Origin: Hofstenia miamia
Taxonomy: Eukaryota; Xenacoelomorpha; Acoela
Length of the DNA stretch: 64,000 bases
Assembly (NCBI GenBank): GCA_004352715.1
Contig: SCFE01000013.1
Location: 413,183-477,182, forward strand
Direction: 5' to 3'
This document shows, in pieces, positions 1-11,768 of this stretch. Both the position numbers and the translations under genes were made by a program. The notes under the pieces were generated by a model. It had not been told where the DNA came from. It ran no database searches and saw nothing but the letters and a program-made list of their open reading frames with translations. Numbering within the stretch: the first letter of the stretch is position 1; each line of letters opens with the position of its first letter.

Positions 1-354
1 GAGGAAACTTTCAAATCCAAATATTGAACTGTTCTCAATATACACTATTGGAAAAAATGGTTGTTAGATGGCCAAAATTTTAGATTTTCAGAGAAATATG
101 CCTATTTTCGGTTGTCAATTTTGTTTCTAGTGATTTTATTTTGACTTGATTATTGTTTGACAATACCCCTTAATTTACATAGCTCAGGTTTGAGCTTTAT
201 ATTGCTCACAATGAATGTTTTGAGATAATTACCCTAAAATAAATGTTTCATGCTGCCTATATAAATGAACTGTACATGAATAAAAATGCCTCACACACTT
301 GATTTTAAACAATTTTGTTGGTGTAAATCTAGTTGAAGTATATTTTTAAATCAT
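1..354. other. AT-rich flank, no gene seen
   Basis: AT-rich DNA left of the first LTR. I see no coding pattern, repeat boundary or RNA gene here. The last four bases before the LTR (TCAT) do not match the bases after the far end of the element at 11604, so no target duplication is visible for gypsy copy 1. Confidence 0.5.
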
Positions 355-504
355 TGTAGAATCTCGTCATCCCTGATTTTGAGTGAAATAGTTATAATTG
401 CTAATAAAATTTTCCTTTTATCCTGCAGATGACGAGTGTGAGAGACTCCATGATTACTCCCAGTTCAATCGTAATAATAGTACGCCAGTGGTTCTGGTTT
501 CATT

Positions 505-1510
505 CCCACGTAGCCAAATACTGGTGGACCACCAGTGGTAGATACGGTGGCCCACCAGGTGGGTTTTGGCCACACGTGCACCAGTGGACCACCAGTGGCT
601 AGCTGGTGGTCCACCAGTGGTCCACCGTTGGCTAATTGGTGGGCCACTGGTGGCAAAAATATGATTTAAACATTAGAGCAATGTCTCAAATGTAGTAACA
701 GCAAACTTTTATATTAATAGAGTCTAAACATTGCAGTTTAAACTAACACAAACCCAACAAAGGGTTGAAGGAAATGCTAGCAAGCTCACAATTTATATTG
801 AATTAAGATTGACAATGGAAAGTATAATGAATTTTTTATTATAAGCAATAACAACAAGCACACAAAAATGCCCAATTTAGATTTAATTTTCAATTTCTGA
901 AGAAATTGCAATTTTTAAACATTATTTTTTCCAATAATTAAAAATAGATTTTGCCCAATTTTAGGTATTCATGTAGACATTGATTTCAAGGTCCACGAAT
1001 AATCGTGAATAAATTATTTTGAAATTTCATTCTGCCTATATACCTTATAATTTTTGCAAACGGAAAATTGCAAAAAAGCTCTTCACAATGAATTTTATAG
1101 GTTTATGAGATCTAAGAGAGCATAATAATGAATAATATTTTACTTGCAAGCATTAGCTCATATATTATTTATGATTAAGAGTAAATCAGATGTCACTAGT
1201 GGTCCACCAGTGGTCCACTGGTGGCTATGAGTGGCTGAAATTGCTACTACTGCCACTACTTATCCACCAGTGGTCCACTGGTGGCTATGAGTGGCTGAAA
1301 TTGCTACTACTGCCACTACTTATCCACNNNNNNNNNNNNNNNNNNNNNNNNNNNNNNNNNNNNNNNNNNNNNNNNNNNNNNNNNNNNNNNNNNNNNNNNN
1401 NNNNNNNNNNNCCTGCCACTGCTTCCCCACCAGTGGTCCACTGGTGGGAACTGGTGGCCACCCATGCCACTCATTCCCCACCAGTGGACCACTGGTGGTG
1501 GCTACATGGG
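505..1510. mobile_element. MITE nested in the LTR, with CCACCAGTGG subterminal repeats
   Basis: The insertion sits between LTR bases that are contiguous at 23850-23870. It starts CCCACGTAGCCA (505-516) and ends TGGCTACATGGG (1499-1510), which are inverted repeats with one mismatch. Both subterminal regions are packed with CCACCAGTGGTCCACTGGTGG-type palindromic repeats. The interior (about 660-1180) is AT-rich and shares stretches with the interior of the MITE at 11769-12568, for example around 720-770 and 1005-1060. An N gap at 1328-1411 hides part of the right array. There is no transposase. The superfamily is not determinable because the target duplication is unclear. Confidence 0.6.
1204..1327. 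repeat. 60-bp exact tandem repeat
   Basis: A 60-bp unit beginning CCACCAGTGGTCCACTGGTG is repeated head to tail with perfect identity and runs into the N gap at 1328. The related CCACCAGTGG motif recurs at 530-655 and 1428-1500. The array is a subterminal minisatellite of the nested MITE, not a CRISPR: there are no unique spacers. Confidence 0.8.
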
Positions 1511-2689
1511 TTTACTTTTACGATCTGTTTAGGTTGGGAGCAGTGGATGGTAGAGGGTCGAAACCCGACGCCAATCAATGCAATAGAGAAAGAGTTCCAA
1601 GTTGGTAACAGCTCCAGCTGTCTTGGAAACCGCAGAGTTTGCCAACAGACCTCACAGTGCGTGGATAATGTTCTCAGTGATAATGTGTGATTTGTAACCT
1701 ATTAATTTAGTGCATTGGTTGTCCTTGTTATTACTGTTGTGTAAATGAAGGAAGATAGCGCAACCTTGATGCATTTGCTTGTTATAATTCCCTACATGAA
1801 ATATCCCTATATCTATAATCATATATGAGAGCCCTCTGTACATGTGAGCAACCAATGCCATTAGCCGAAAGTACGAATTAAATGTTGGTCTATATTCAGA
1901 TGGCAGTTGATATACAATCAGATGAGTTTACAATATAAACAAATAAGCCAACTGGCAATGATTGGGGCTCTGAGGCACATGGTATGTGTAATAAATCCTA
2001 TTATTCAGACGTAAGAATTTGGATCTAAAAAGGGTTAGCCTACTGTGAATTATAAACGACATGTATTATTAGTGAATTGATCGAAGGGAAAGCTATCATG
2101 GATAAAAAAACCGCTATTCATAGTCCTAACCTAAGAGCACGTCAGAAATCTCAGCTACCAGCTGCACCGCACTTGTGAATGGCTGGATCATGCAGCTGCT
2201 CCGAAATACCTTTAGCCAGATTTGGGCCACCACCAGAAGACTACTCATGTGCTCGAACATTTAGCTTTCCATTAACACAATTGAAATAAAACCTGACAAC
2301 ATAACAAAGTAAATCCAGTAAAATTCGTTCATCACAATTACATCTATAACAGCATATTTATATCAAATTTTTTTAAACAATTAAACACCCGGCAAGTACC
2401 TGTTAGTTGACATTGTTGACAATTTTCCTGCTATTTCTTCGTCTGCTGATAATTACGCGACATTGACATTAATTAGCATACGCAATATCATCTCATGGTT
2501 TTTTTGTCAAACTATTTGCCGATATATTTAATTTCAAAAACTGCACTTATAAAATTGTACAAATAATTAAAAGAATAATAACCGTGTGTTTACATTTGAT
2601 TAGTTATTTATTACATTACTAGTCTTAGTTATTCCATTTTTCACTCCTTTCGACCAACACATGGATTATGCCACACCCCCCCCCCNTTG

Positions 2690-4030
2690 TGCACATGCTC
2701 TGGAGTTCATTCAGCTTATCATTGAATTCATCATATTACGTTTTGCATAGCCATAATCCTTTTATTGCGATCATTAATATCATGATTGTGTCCACTCTGC
2801 TGGTGTGCACTATATCTGGATGCATTGATATGTTGGGGTAGAAAAATTTGTATGTTAATCCTAGTGATTTTGACACTGAGGCTTCGTCAAAGAATGTGAT
2901 GATATTGTTTCACACTTCTTCTCTCATGATTTCTTCAGGTTTGTTTTTCCTAAATCTTATCATAGTTATTATTTCTATTGTTCACATAACGTGGTAGTAT
3001 CTGTACATTGTACTCCATATTTCGTCTCATACTATGTCATTTATGCCAGAGAATAGTATTACTGTTTGTGTGGGACGTTTTTCGATCTCCTTCTGTACAT
3101 TTTCGATTTGTTTGTGTATTGGTTCCCCTTCTTTGTAGAGATCATCCCTCTATGTAGACTCATTCTTTATTATCATTGTGTAGCAGTGTTTCTTTTGACT
3201 TTATGTACTGTTTGTTGTTTACTTTCTCTTTTGCTTTAGCTATTGTGTTGACGTGTTCTATTTGTGCCAGTATTCTTTACCAACCTTTTTACCTTTGAGA
3301 CTCCATGTTGGCAAAAGCATTGGTATTGATATTGTGGGTGGTGGAGTGCATTGTAGTAGTGTTGTCATTGTTTTATTTTCAATTGATTCATATGAGCCTT
3401 CCATTTTCACTGTTGTTGCCATGCCAAATGTTGCTGGGTAGTTGTTTTTGCTTTCTTTGTGTTTTCCCAGAAGGAGTTTGTGAGCCCATTTTTCATTAAG
3501 TTCTGCGCAATTTCTGGGTTAATGACCAATTTTGAAGTAATGCATTCAATGTCTACCGCAATATGGTTTTTACATCTTTCAGCCTGAACTGAGCATCAAA
3601 TGTTATGCGAACTGTACTTCTAAAATAAGGACAGTTGAAGTTTTCTGTCATATTTTTCTTGTATGAGATTATTGTATTGCACATGGGTTGATTATTTTTG
3701 TTGATCACTATGGGGATTACTAAATCATCACTATCCTTAACTGATCTATTTTTCTTTATGAATCTTTTTGTCTCTGGGGATAGATCATCATGAGAAGTAT
3801 ACCTCATTCTTCTGTTTGCAATAAAGTAGGGGCGTATCCTTTCTTTTCTACCTTTGTCATCCTATTTTCACATTCTTCAGATCTGGATGACTTTGTTGTT
3901 GTGGAGAATTGTTTATGTGAGAATGTTTCTGAGCTTCATATTGTAGTGGGGAGTGAGTTTGTAAAGGGTTGTTCAGAGATGTCCATTCCAGAATTATCAC
4001 TGATTTGTTTGATAGCTGGATCCTTTAGTT
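2690..4030 (-). pseudogene. third coding-like region downstream of integrase, gypsy copy 1
   Basis: On the minus strand, 3' of the integrase and repeat tail, there is residual coding sequence. The best preserved piece is an 84-residue open stretch at 3553-3807, lysine-rich with no membrane segment. Segments match copy 2 at 25000-27600, for example 3180-3430 versus 25680-25930, but copy 1 has lost roughly 1.5 kb between them. The position is where env lies in errantivirus-like gypsy elements. I see no signal peptide, transmembrane helix or fusion-peptide-like stretch, so calling it env is not supported. Function unknown. Confidence 0.45.
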
Positions 4031-4860
4031 GATCACAGACCTTAATACCTCCTGCCTTTAGTTGCAGACTTGCAGACAAGGACTGATTGATTTAGCTTTT
4101 TGCTCTCTGCCCTTTAGTTGGCATAGAGTTCTGCTGGGGGTGTGGGGAGTGTTTTTACAGTGTTTCCACTTTTCTTGTAGGTTGCTCCAACCTTGTGCCT
4201 TTTAGTTGATGCTTGGTATGTGGATCTTGCCCCTTGTTTATCTGCCTGCCCTTTAGTTGGCATTTGGGTGAGGGTGTTCTTTTTCTGATTTTCGTGCTTG
4301 CTTGTGAATCCATCCTCATAAACTTTAGTTGGTGATCAGATTGCGGAGTTCTCCTTCTTATTCTTTTTCCTCTGTTTTTAGTTGTTGAGTGCTCCAANNN
4401 NNATTTAGCTTTTTGCTCTCTGCCCTTTAGTTGGCATAGAGTTCTGCTGGGGGTGTGGGGAGTGTTTTTACAGTGTTTCCACTTTTCTTGTAGGTTGCTC
4501 CAACCTTGTGCCTTTTAGTTGATGCTTGGTATGTGGATCTTGCCCCTTGTTTATCTGCCTGCCCTTTAGTTGGCATTTGGGTGAGGGTGTTCTTTTTCTG
4601 ATTTTCGTGCTTGCTTGTGAATCCATCCTCATAAACTTTAGTTGGTGATCAGATTGCGGAGTTCTCCTTCTTATTCTTTTTCCTCTGTTTTTAGTTGTTG
4701 AGTGCTCCAACCTCATGCCCTTTTGTTGGCAATCAGATTGCAGAGACTTATTGTGTTGAGTGCTGCTAGCTGATGATGTCTCCATCCTCATGCCCTTTAG
4801 TTGACAATTGGATTGTAGAGTTCTTCTCCATACTATCCTGCTTTTTAGTGGTGATCAGCT
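4030..4860 (-). repeat. basic protein-repeat tail after integrase (QLKG repeats), copy 1
   Basis: On the plus strand CTTTAGTTG recurs every 50-80 bp. On the minus strand this encodes a recurring QLKG or QQKG core followed by basic, Ser/Thr-rich spacers of roughly 20 residues. Two open stretches (4155-4397 and 4468-4791) carry it. The protein is strongly basic and probably disordered. A 5-N gap at 4398-4402 separates two near-identical about 300-bp blocks (4095-4397 and 4403-4715), which looks like unresolved contig overlap rather than a real duplication. The same array lies at 28838-29330 in copy 2, so the tail belongs to the element. Confidence 0.6.
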
Positions 4861-4977
4861 CTGACTTCTGGTTGCTCTCTTCATTTTCCAACCTAAATTC
4901 AGTTAACAAATTAATATCCCATATCTCAGGGTCATATTTCAACCTCATTGTCATTATGTTGGGGTGTGTATTCTTCC

Positions 4978-5834
4978 TCAAATTCTTCTTCTGCAAATCT
5001 TCCATTTCATTATATGAACCATTGTTATTTTTATAATTTCAAACTCTGCGTTTTTGTTTAATGTTACTTGTTCTATGTCTATTGTTGCCCATTTTAGGTT
5101 TTGGAAGTGTAATACCCTTCTGTCATTTAGTTTATAGTTATTATTCAGTAAGGTTTGTGTTATGGTGAATGGCCCTGACCACTGTGTTTTTAGTTTTCTC
5201 ACTTGGTTTACATCTTGTGTTCTTAGTAGTGTGTATGCATAAACCTTATCCCCCTTCTTGTGCGGTTTGCCATAGATTTTCTTGTTGAAATTTTGTTCCT
5301 GTCTGATTGCTGGCCTTTTTGTATTATGGCACATTGCCTCATGAATTCCCATGATATGATCTTTTATCTTCTTTATGTATTCATTGTCTGGTTTGTTGGA
5401 GTATGCATGGTATTGTATTGATATACACATTGTGGCCTTCACTGCCATACATCACCTTGTATGGTGTCATCCCTGTGGTTGCTTGTACTGATGTGTTGTA
5501 GAAGTATTCTACCATTTCAATAACTACTTGACAATCTCTACCTCTGACTCTTGATGTTAGCACTCTTATCAATTTAATCATGGTTCTCTTTAATTTTTTG
5601 GTGCTTAATGTTTGCAGGTGATATGCCATAGTTTTTTCTGTTATTATTTCAATTAGTTTTGTCATTTCTTCAAGTAATTTGTTTCCAATTGGACTCCATG
5701 GTTGGATACAATTATTTCCATTGGACCAATTTTAGTATCCACTCTTTTATTATTTTTTCAGCTACTATTTTCACTGTGGTAGTGTCTAGGGGTATCATTC
5801 TGGTGTACTTGGTGAAGTTGTCCACTAGCACTAG
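4978..5834 (-). pseudogene. gypsy integrase, C-terminal half of the core and C-terminal domain (copy 1)
   Basis: Minus-strand fragments match Ty3/gypsy integrase. VDNFTKYTRMIPL lies just right of the insertion point. There is then the helix usually carrying the catalytic Glu, read here around KKLKRTMIKL, then TGMTPYKVMYG. The last part is a C-terminal domain with KKGDKVYAY and TQWSGPF, a GPF/Y-type pattern. The catalytic Glu is not found at its expected place: a Lys is present and the segment is about one codon short. Frames shift at about 5450 and 5690. The integrase joins strand-transfer DNA ends in the family; this copy cannot do so. Confidence 0.75.
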
Positions 5835-6964
5835 TGTAGAATCTTGCCAACCCATAATTTGCTGCAATTTAGAATTTTGATTATCAATTTCCATGGGTAT
5901 ATATGATATGTCAGGTGTAACAGATCCCAAAACATGTGGGAGAAGATATCTTCTTTGGTAACAGCTCCAGACAACTTGGACATTACAGCAGAAACCAATG
6001 GTTGTCTCAGTGCATGTGATGTTGTCTCAGTGATGAGGTGTGCATAACAGGGATAACTTACTCATTTAGTGCATTGATTGTTCTTGTTATTATCATTCTT
6101 TAAATAAAAGGAAGTAATGCAACCTCAATGATTTTGCTTTTTATTTTGCCTTACATATAATAACCCTACATATACAATAGTACATGTTAACCTTTCATAG
6201 ATGTGAACAATCAATACCCTCTGCATTAATAAAACTGGTTTAGGAGTTGGTCAATAGTCCACTAATTTACCAATTTGTAAATACATTGAACAATGAGGTA
6301 CATAACAACTATATAGCATTTCAGATCTATGAAGGGTTGACCTAAAAGTAATAATAATAATCTCTATGTCATGAATGATAGGAAAGCCATAATGGATAAA
6401 AATCCCTATTCTTATTCCTAACCTAAAAGCACATTAAGAAATCTAGGCTACTGTCCACACTGCACTTTTGAAAGGCCAAAGTGTGCAGGCTGCTACAGAA
6501 TTCCGTTAATTGTATTCAGGGACCACAGTAGGATTACTCTAGTGCTTGAATGTTTAGCTTTCCATTTAACTAGTAAATAACCTGACAAAATAAAGAAGTA
6601 AATCCAGTAAAATTCATTCATCACCAATAATATCAATCACTGCATATTTATAATGAACAATTGTAAACAATCAAATACTCAGCTATTACCTGTTATTGGA
6701 CATTGTTGACAGTCTAACAGTTTCCCAGTTTTTCTTTCTCTGCTGTTAATTATGCACATCAGCATTAATTATTGTGCATGATATTGTCCTTTGATTTTTG
6801 TCAAAATACTGCTGAGCAAATTAATTTGAAATACTGCTCTTTATAATTTTTTACAAATAATCAAATTATAATAACCATGTGTGTACAATTAATAATTATT
6901 ACTATTGAGTCTTAATTGTTCCCATTCTTTCTCTCATCTTGACCACACATGGGATTATGCCACA
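5835..6964 (-). mobile_element. solo LTR (family A) inserted in integrase
   Basis: This 1130-bp sequence begins TGTAGAATC and ends TTATGCCACA on the plus strand, like the LTR at 23701-24992. It is flanked by a 4-bp duplication, CTAG, at 5831-5834 and 6965-6968. Copy 2 has uninterrupted integrase at this place (about 31520), which gives the empty site. No internal retrotransposon sequence remains, so it is a solo LTR formed by LTR-LTR recombination. Confidence 0.85.
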
Positions 6965-7320
6965 CTAGAATGTATTGGTAACTTTCATTGTCTTGTGACA
7001 GTTTTTCTAGATTTATGTGCACTATTTGGTTTGGCATTGTTGCTATTATTTTCTTTGCTGTTTGCTGTGGTAAGTGAATTTTGTTATTGATTAAGCATGT
7101 TGTGCATTTATTTACCATGTCTTCTACCACTTTTCCTATGGCTATTGTTATGAGGCATGTGTTGAATGTTAGTTTGGTTTGTATAATTCCCATGTGGCCA
7201 TTTTCATGGATTTTTCTGACTAGGTCTCTTCTGAAATATTCCCGTATGGCTATCCTTGGTGATTTTCCCTGTACATATATTAGTCTATTGTTTTCAGTTT
7301 TCCATGTGTATCTTTAGAAG
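6965..7320 (-). pseudogene. gypsy integrase, N-terminal and start of core (copy 1)
   Basis: The minus strand encodes a Cys-x2-Cys pair (KCTTCLINNK), the second half of the HHCC zinc-binding domain, followed by the start of the catalytic core (VHINLEKLSQDNESYQYIL). The first catalytic Asp expected in VDLEKL is Asn here, while copy 2 keeps VHVDLEKL. The reading is cut by the solo LTR immediately after QYIL and resumes at 5834 with VDNF. The HH part of the zinc domain is degraded. Identification as a gypsy integrase is secure; activity is excluded. Confidence 0.75.
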
Positions 7321-7614
7321 TAGCTGTTTGCTATTGTTCCAAGTAGTTTCTTTTCACTTTTTAATTTTTCTATTATTTCCTTTAGGATGATGTTGGTTCA
7401 TTGTTTTTCAATGATTTCAGTTTCTGTTATTTCTTCTTTTATTATTATGGGCATTATTGTTTTCCCTTTTTTCTCAGCATTGATGTCCAGTGGTTTTTCA
7501 TATTCATTATGAGGTAAAAATTCAAACTGTTTTCTTTCTCCATCTGTTTTTTCCATATCTTGTTGGTATTCTGGTAATGCTATCCAGAAGTCTGTGTTTG
7601 TTTTTGTGCAGTGT

Positions 7615-8830
7615 TCAATTTCTCTGTTTGATTGTAAACTTAAATTTGTTGAAGTACTCTATCCAACGTGATACTATGGAGGATTTGTCTCTGGAAAATT
7701 TCTTTAGCCATGCTAGTTTGCTATTGTCTGTTCTTACTTTGAATGTTTGACCTATTAGGAAATATTGGAATTTCTTTATGCTTTCAACCAGTGCTAGCAT
7801 TTCCAGTTTTGTTGATCCATAATTTTCCTCACTTTGTTTTAGTTTCCTACTGAAAAACATGATTGGTGCCTCTTTGTTATCTTTTATTTCACTTTTTCAT
7901 GCACCTATTGCTACATTGCTGGCATCACAGTTGAGGATAAATTCTTTATCATAGTCTGGGGCGTTAAGTGATGGTTGTTTAGTGAGTTCATTTTTTATGT
8001 TATCAAGTTGTTCCTGTTCCTTCCATGTCCATTCAAATATCACTAATTTTATCAGTAATGCTGTCATTTTGTTTGTTTTCTGAGCTACATTTTCTATGAA
8101 TGATCCGTAATAGTTAATAAAGCCCATTATTCTTTGGAGATCTTTCTTTGTTTTGGGGCTGCTTATGTTTTGTACCATTTCTTTGGCGCTATTTTTCATC
8201 TTGATCCTTCCTTTTTCTATTTCCCTTCCTAGGAACACAATTTGTGTTTTTAGAATTTCACATTTTTTTCCATTCACTCTCAATCCAGTGCTGTGTACAA
8301 TTTTTAATGTTCTGTCCAATTTGTTGATGTGTTCAGGTATCATGTTGCTTGCTATTAATATGTCATCTATGTATGTGCTTATTCTGTCTTCCACTTTTCT
8401 GTTATTTTGTTTAAGGACTTTTGTTCTGTACCTTTGGAATGTTGCCAGTGCATTGCACAATCCAAATGCCATGTACATCCACTCAAACAACCCATAGGGT
8501 GTTATGAAGGCTGTTTTTCTATGTCCTTTGGGTCCATTGGTACCTACCAATATGCTTTACATAGGTCTAAGCAGGTGTAGTATTTATGTTTGCTAACATC
8601 ATAGATTATGTTGTTGATTCTTGGGAGAGGGTATGCATCCTTTTTTGGTGATATCATTCAATTTCCTGAAATCAATGTATAGTCTGTGTTTGTTCCATTG
8701 TTTAAAAAATACCATTAGTGCCTCATAGGGGCTTATGCTTGGTCTGATGATTTTGTTGTCCATTGATTCATGTAAAATTTTATTGTATCTTGGAGATGCC
8801 CTGGCAGTCTCCTGCATGGCGTATTGGTTT
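7615..8830 (-). pseudogene. gypsy reverse transcriptase and RNase H (copy 1)
   Basis: The longest surviving piece, 217 residues at 7897-8550, carries the RT fingers/palm motifs TPYGLFEWMYMAFGL and STYIDDILIA (the YIDD catalytic pair), then FLGREI and the connection to RNase H (FILNCDASN). A second frame at 7615-7860 continues RNase H with KLEMLALVESI and VRTDNSKLAWL, so its DED-type residues are still visible. Upstream, 8599-8817 gives YIDFRKLNDITKK. There are at least three frame breaks. In the family this enzyme copies the RNA genome in the particle. Confidence 0.85.
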
Positions 8831-9425
8831 TTCTGTCATGGTGACAATTTTATGCATTTCTCCTACAGCCTTGCGTATGCTGATTTCTCTGAAATTGAAG
8901 ATTTTCTCGTGTTTTCATATCATAGTATTTTTATTAGCTCATTCTTTTGTTCTCTGTTGAGATGTTCATATTTTTCTTCTTTAATTTCAGGTATTTGATA
9001 ATTTTCTTGGTCTTGGTTTTCAATTATGTTAATTGTTTTATCTATTAACATTTTTTCTGTCTTTATTTTTCTTCCAAAAATTTTAATTTTCTCTTTCTTC
9101 AAATTGAGCATTCTGTGGGTCATGTTTAATATTGGTATGGTTCCCTTTCCTTCTTTCACTGTAGGTATACATGATGGTAAGGATAATTTTTTAGTGTTTA
9201 TGCCTGTTTACTCATACATCATGATTTCGGCATATATTTCATAATTGGTTGCTATTGGGCACATTTTACAATCTTTTGGTTGTATTCTGGTGTTGTCTAC
9301 TAATTTTAATAGTATTGTTTCTACATTTTCATTTTCCTCGTCTGTCATTATAATTTCTTCTTGGACTCATATTGTTTTGTTTGTGTAGTTTATTATACAT
9401 CAATTGTGTGTTAGGAAATCATTTC
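8831..9425 (-). pseudogene. pol N-terminal linker before RT (copy 1)
   Basis: The minus strand encodes a lysine/isoleucine-rich stretch (79 residues at 8920-9159) ending in a KYEHLNREQKNELIKIL helix. A conserved helix of that pattern normally precedes the RT fingers in gypsy pol proteins. Equivalent sequence lies at 33172-33560 in copy 2. It has no enzymatic motif of its own. Confidence 0.5.
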
Positions 9426-9441
9426 CTAATATCACTTCATA

Positions 9442-10356
9442 TTCTAGAATCACGGGCTGCAATAGTAATTACACTAGAAACTAATTGACTCTGCAGAAGG
9501 TTTTAAATAGCCATACCATATAGCCCTGATTCCAGTAAAAAGTAAAGAGAAAACTTATTAACATAAACATTGGTAATTCATCCAAGTAATAGATACTTTT
9601 AGGTAAAATCCAAGATGACCAATTTACATGGCTTCCAGCCAAAGCAAAGTCTTTAAGAAAAGTAAAGTGCTCAACTTGAATGCATGGTGCTACCCTATCT
9701 GTCTCACATTTTAATTTCTATCTCATAACCACAAATAAAACATCCCATTTTCATTATCTCTCAGCTCACTAAATAGACTGTAATTGCCAGACATTCATGC
9801 TAACCAACAGCATATTATCATCACAGTGTTATAAATTATAAGTGCATGTACGTGTTGAACATTGAATGAGAGTTTTGTTATTACCCTATACATAACTGTA
9901 TACATAACCTAATTGGTCCACAATTTGGGCTGGTAAGATCAGAGATAATCTCCAGGAGCTATGTGTCGCCCTGTACCTTGAGAAAGTACTCCCAAATTGT
10001 TGGCGTACTTAAGCAATTAATTTCATATCAAAAAAGAAAAATAAGTAAAAGTAAATGGTAACTGAGGCTAGACAAATTCTATTAACCTTTCTCAACATTG
10101 TTTCTCAATTTATACAATTCAAATTATTACCTGTCTTTGTTTACAACTAAAGTTAATCACAAGATAACCATGTCATCGATTTCCCTCTTAAATTAAATTT
10201 GAGCAATATCATTAGCACCATTCGAGGGGACATAAAAATAGCTTTCATATAACCAAGCTCGAAAATAAAGTATTATGTCATACTGACGTCAATACAATGA
10301 AAATTAAAAATAATAACAGATAATAACCACGAAAAATTCCCCGAGTGAATCTACAA
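9442..10356. mobile_element. 915-bp TA-flanked MITE in gypsy copy 1
   Basis: Copy 2 is uninterrupted at the equivalent place (about 33650), so 9442-10356 is an insertion. Left end TTCTAGAATCACGGG and right end (reverse complement) TTGTAGATTCACTCGGG form an imperfect inverted repeat. TA occurs on both sides (9440-9441, 10357-10358). No open frame or transposase similarity is seen. TA targets and short TIRs suggest a Tc1/mariner-type non-autonomous element, but the superfamily is inferred. Confidence 0.6.
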
Positions 10357-10359
10357 TAT

Positions 10360-11128
10360 GGCAGTGGGTTACTTTCCATGTCAATTATAGTAAGTGTTTG
10401 TTGGAATGCTGTGTTTGTGATCCTCATAGGTATTTTTTCTAATTTTCCTTCAATGTCAATGTATTCTCCAGAGGCATTTATTATTTAGAATAGGTTAATT
10501 CTCATGAGCTTAACTTTAGTAATCATTCTACTTGTGCCATGTAATTTCATCTCTCCTGTTCATTTTGATTCCGTTAAGGATTATTCTGTATTGGCTTTTG
10601 AAGCTTTCATCATTGTAATAAATTTGATATTCGCCAATCAGTTGTTTGTAGTTTTTTTGGTTCAATATCTAGTACTAATTAATGTTGGTATGCTGCGCCT
10701 CCTAGATAAAGTGGGAATCATGTAGCTGCTGTGTTCTGTGTTACTTTACATTCTTTCATACAAATTTAGAATATTTGTAGTAATCAATAAATGTTGGTGA
10801 TTGGGTGTCTACTCTTCCTGTAAATTTTGGAATGATTACTTTGCATGGTGGTATATCAATTCGTCTTCATCAGATAATATTGTACTTTTGAATATTGTTT
10901 TTGATTCTGTTCATTTGTCGCAGTTTGCTTTCCCTTGTTGCATTATGTTTTTTTACCATTTGTTCTATAAATTCTTCTGTTCCATTTGATTTGCAAATAT
11001 CAGTGATTTCGTCATTTGAGAGTTTCCTTTTGTTTAATTTTTCTGGTTCTTCCATTGTCATTCTCTATATTGTTTTTATATTGTCTGCTTTGGTGTTATT
11101 TATTTCGTTGTTATCTAGTATCATTAAT
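10360..11128 (-). pseudogene. gypsy gag remnants (copy 1)
   Basis: Minus-strand fragments correspond to gag of copy 2. The 63-residue stretch at 10870-11061 matches the MEEPEKLxKxKxSND region, and 10500-10720 corresponds to the matrix/capsid-like part around 34200-34400. The zinc-knuckle and protease segment is deleted near 10490. The N-terminal part is lost where gag is joined directly to LTR sequence at about 11129. Nucleocapsid and protease are therefore absent from this copy. Confidence 0.6.
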
Positions 11129-11603
11129 CTTAGTTCAATTTTCTTTTTATCATGCAGATGATGGGTGGTAGAGACTCTATGATCACTCCCTTTTCAATCA
11201 TATTAATATTATGGGAGTGGTTCTGGTTTCAGTCACTTCCATTTCAATCATATTAATATTATGCCAGTGGTTCTGGTTTCAGTTACTTCTACAATCTGTT
11301 TAGGTTGGGAGCAGTTGATGGTAGAGGGTTGAAACCCAACGCCGATCAATCAAAGTTAGTAACAATTCCAGTTGTCTTGGAAACCACAGAGTTTGCCAAC
11401 AGACCTTATATGCAAGATAGTCTCTTGATTTTTGTCAAACTATTTGCCGATATAATTAATGTCAAAAACTGCACTTATAAAATTGTACAAATAATAAAAA
11501 GAATAATAATAACTGTGTGTTAACATTTGATTAGTTTATTACATTACTAGTCTTATTTAGTCCATTTTTCTCTCCTTTTGACGAAAACACAGATCATGTC
11601 ACA
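11129..11603 (-). repeat. internally deleted 5' LTR (family A) of gypsy copy 1
   Basis: Matches the outer parts of the 23701-24992 LTR but lacks most of the middle: around 11400 it jumps from a region equivalent to 23985 to one equivalent to 24800. It ends ATGTCACA at 11603. A 60-bp segment is locally duplicated near 11195-11290. Its inner edge runs directly into gag, so the primer-binding site and leader are lost. Confidence 0.7.
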
Positions 11604-11768
11604 AAATATAGGAAATAATTGTTTATCATTAATAGCCGCACAATATTTAGATGATGTAGTTATTACAATTATCAAAAAAACAATGTTAAAAAAATGGAGA
11701 TAATTAAAGTAGCCAATTCTTTGACTTGGTTACTTAAAGTATCTTGTTACATCAAGTGCTGACCTGTA

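Larger units (their letters stand above)
355..2675 (-). repeat. 3' LTR (family A) of gypsy copy 1
   Basis: Read on the plus strand the LTR begins TGTAGAATC and ends TTATGCCACA, the usual TG...CA ends. It aligns with the LTR at 23701-24992 and the solo LTR at 5835-6964. It is longer only because of a nested MITE (505-1510, with an N gap). On the minus strand a TATAAATA box (plus positions 2355-2362) lies downstream of an ACAGGTACTT box (2394-2403). A C-run at 2676-2685, purine-rich on the minus strand, abuts the LTR and fits a polypurine tract. Confidence 0.8.
355..11603 (-). mobile_element. Ty3/gypsy LTR retrotransposon, copy 1, decayed
   Basis: The element reads right to left. From high to low coordinates it has a deleted 5' LTR (about 11129-11603), gag remnants, RT and RNase H, an integrase, a basic repeat-rich tail, a third coding-like region and a full 3' LTR (355-2675). 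The order RT-RNase H-integrase and motifs such as YIDD assign it to Ty3/gypsy (Metaviridae). It is dead. Frames are broken throughout. The block carrying the zinc knuckle and protease, present in copy 2 at about 33780-34200, is missing here around 10490. The element is interrupted by insertions at 505-1510, 5835-6964 and 9442-10356. No target duplication is visible. Confidence 0.85.

Noticed and set aside
1204-1500. CRISPR-like direct repeats
   Set aside because: Repeats are contiguous and palindromic, with no unique spacers, in a eukaryotic transposon.
8153-8497. Plus-strand open frames opposite pol and gag (also 34395-34976, 33166-33573, 25805-26248)
   Set aside because: Shadow frames antisense to the minus-strand gypsy genes; hydrophobic composition is the complement of Lys/Asn-rich coding.
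355-11603. 4-5 bp target duplication of gypsy copy 1
   Set aside because: Flanks TCAT and AAATA do not match, so either rearranged or not the original ends.
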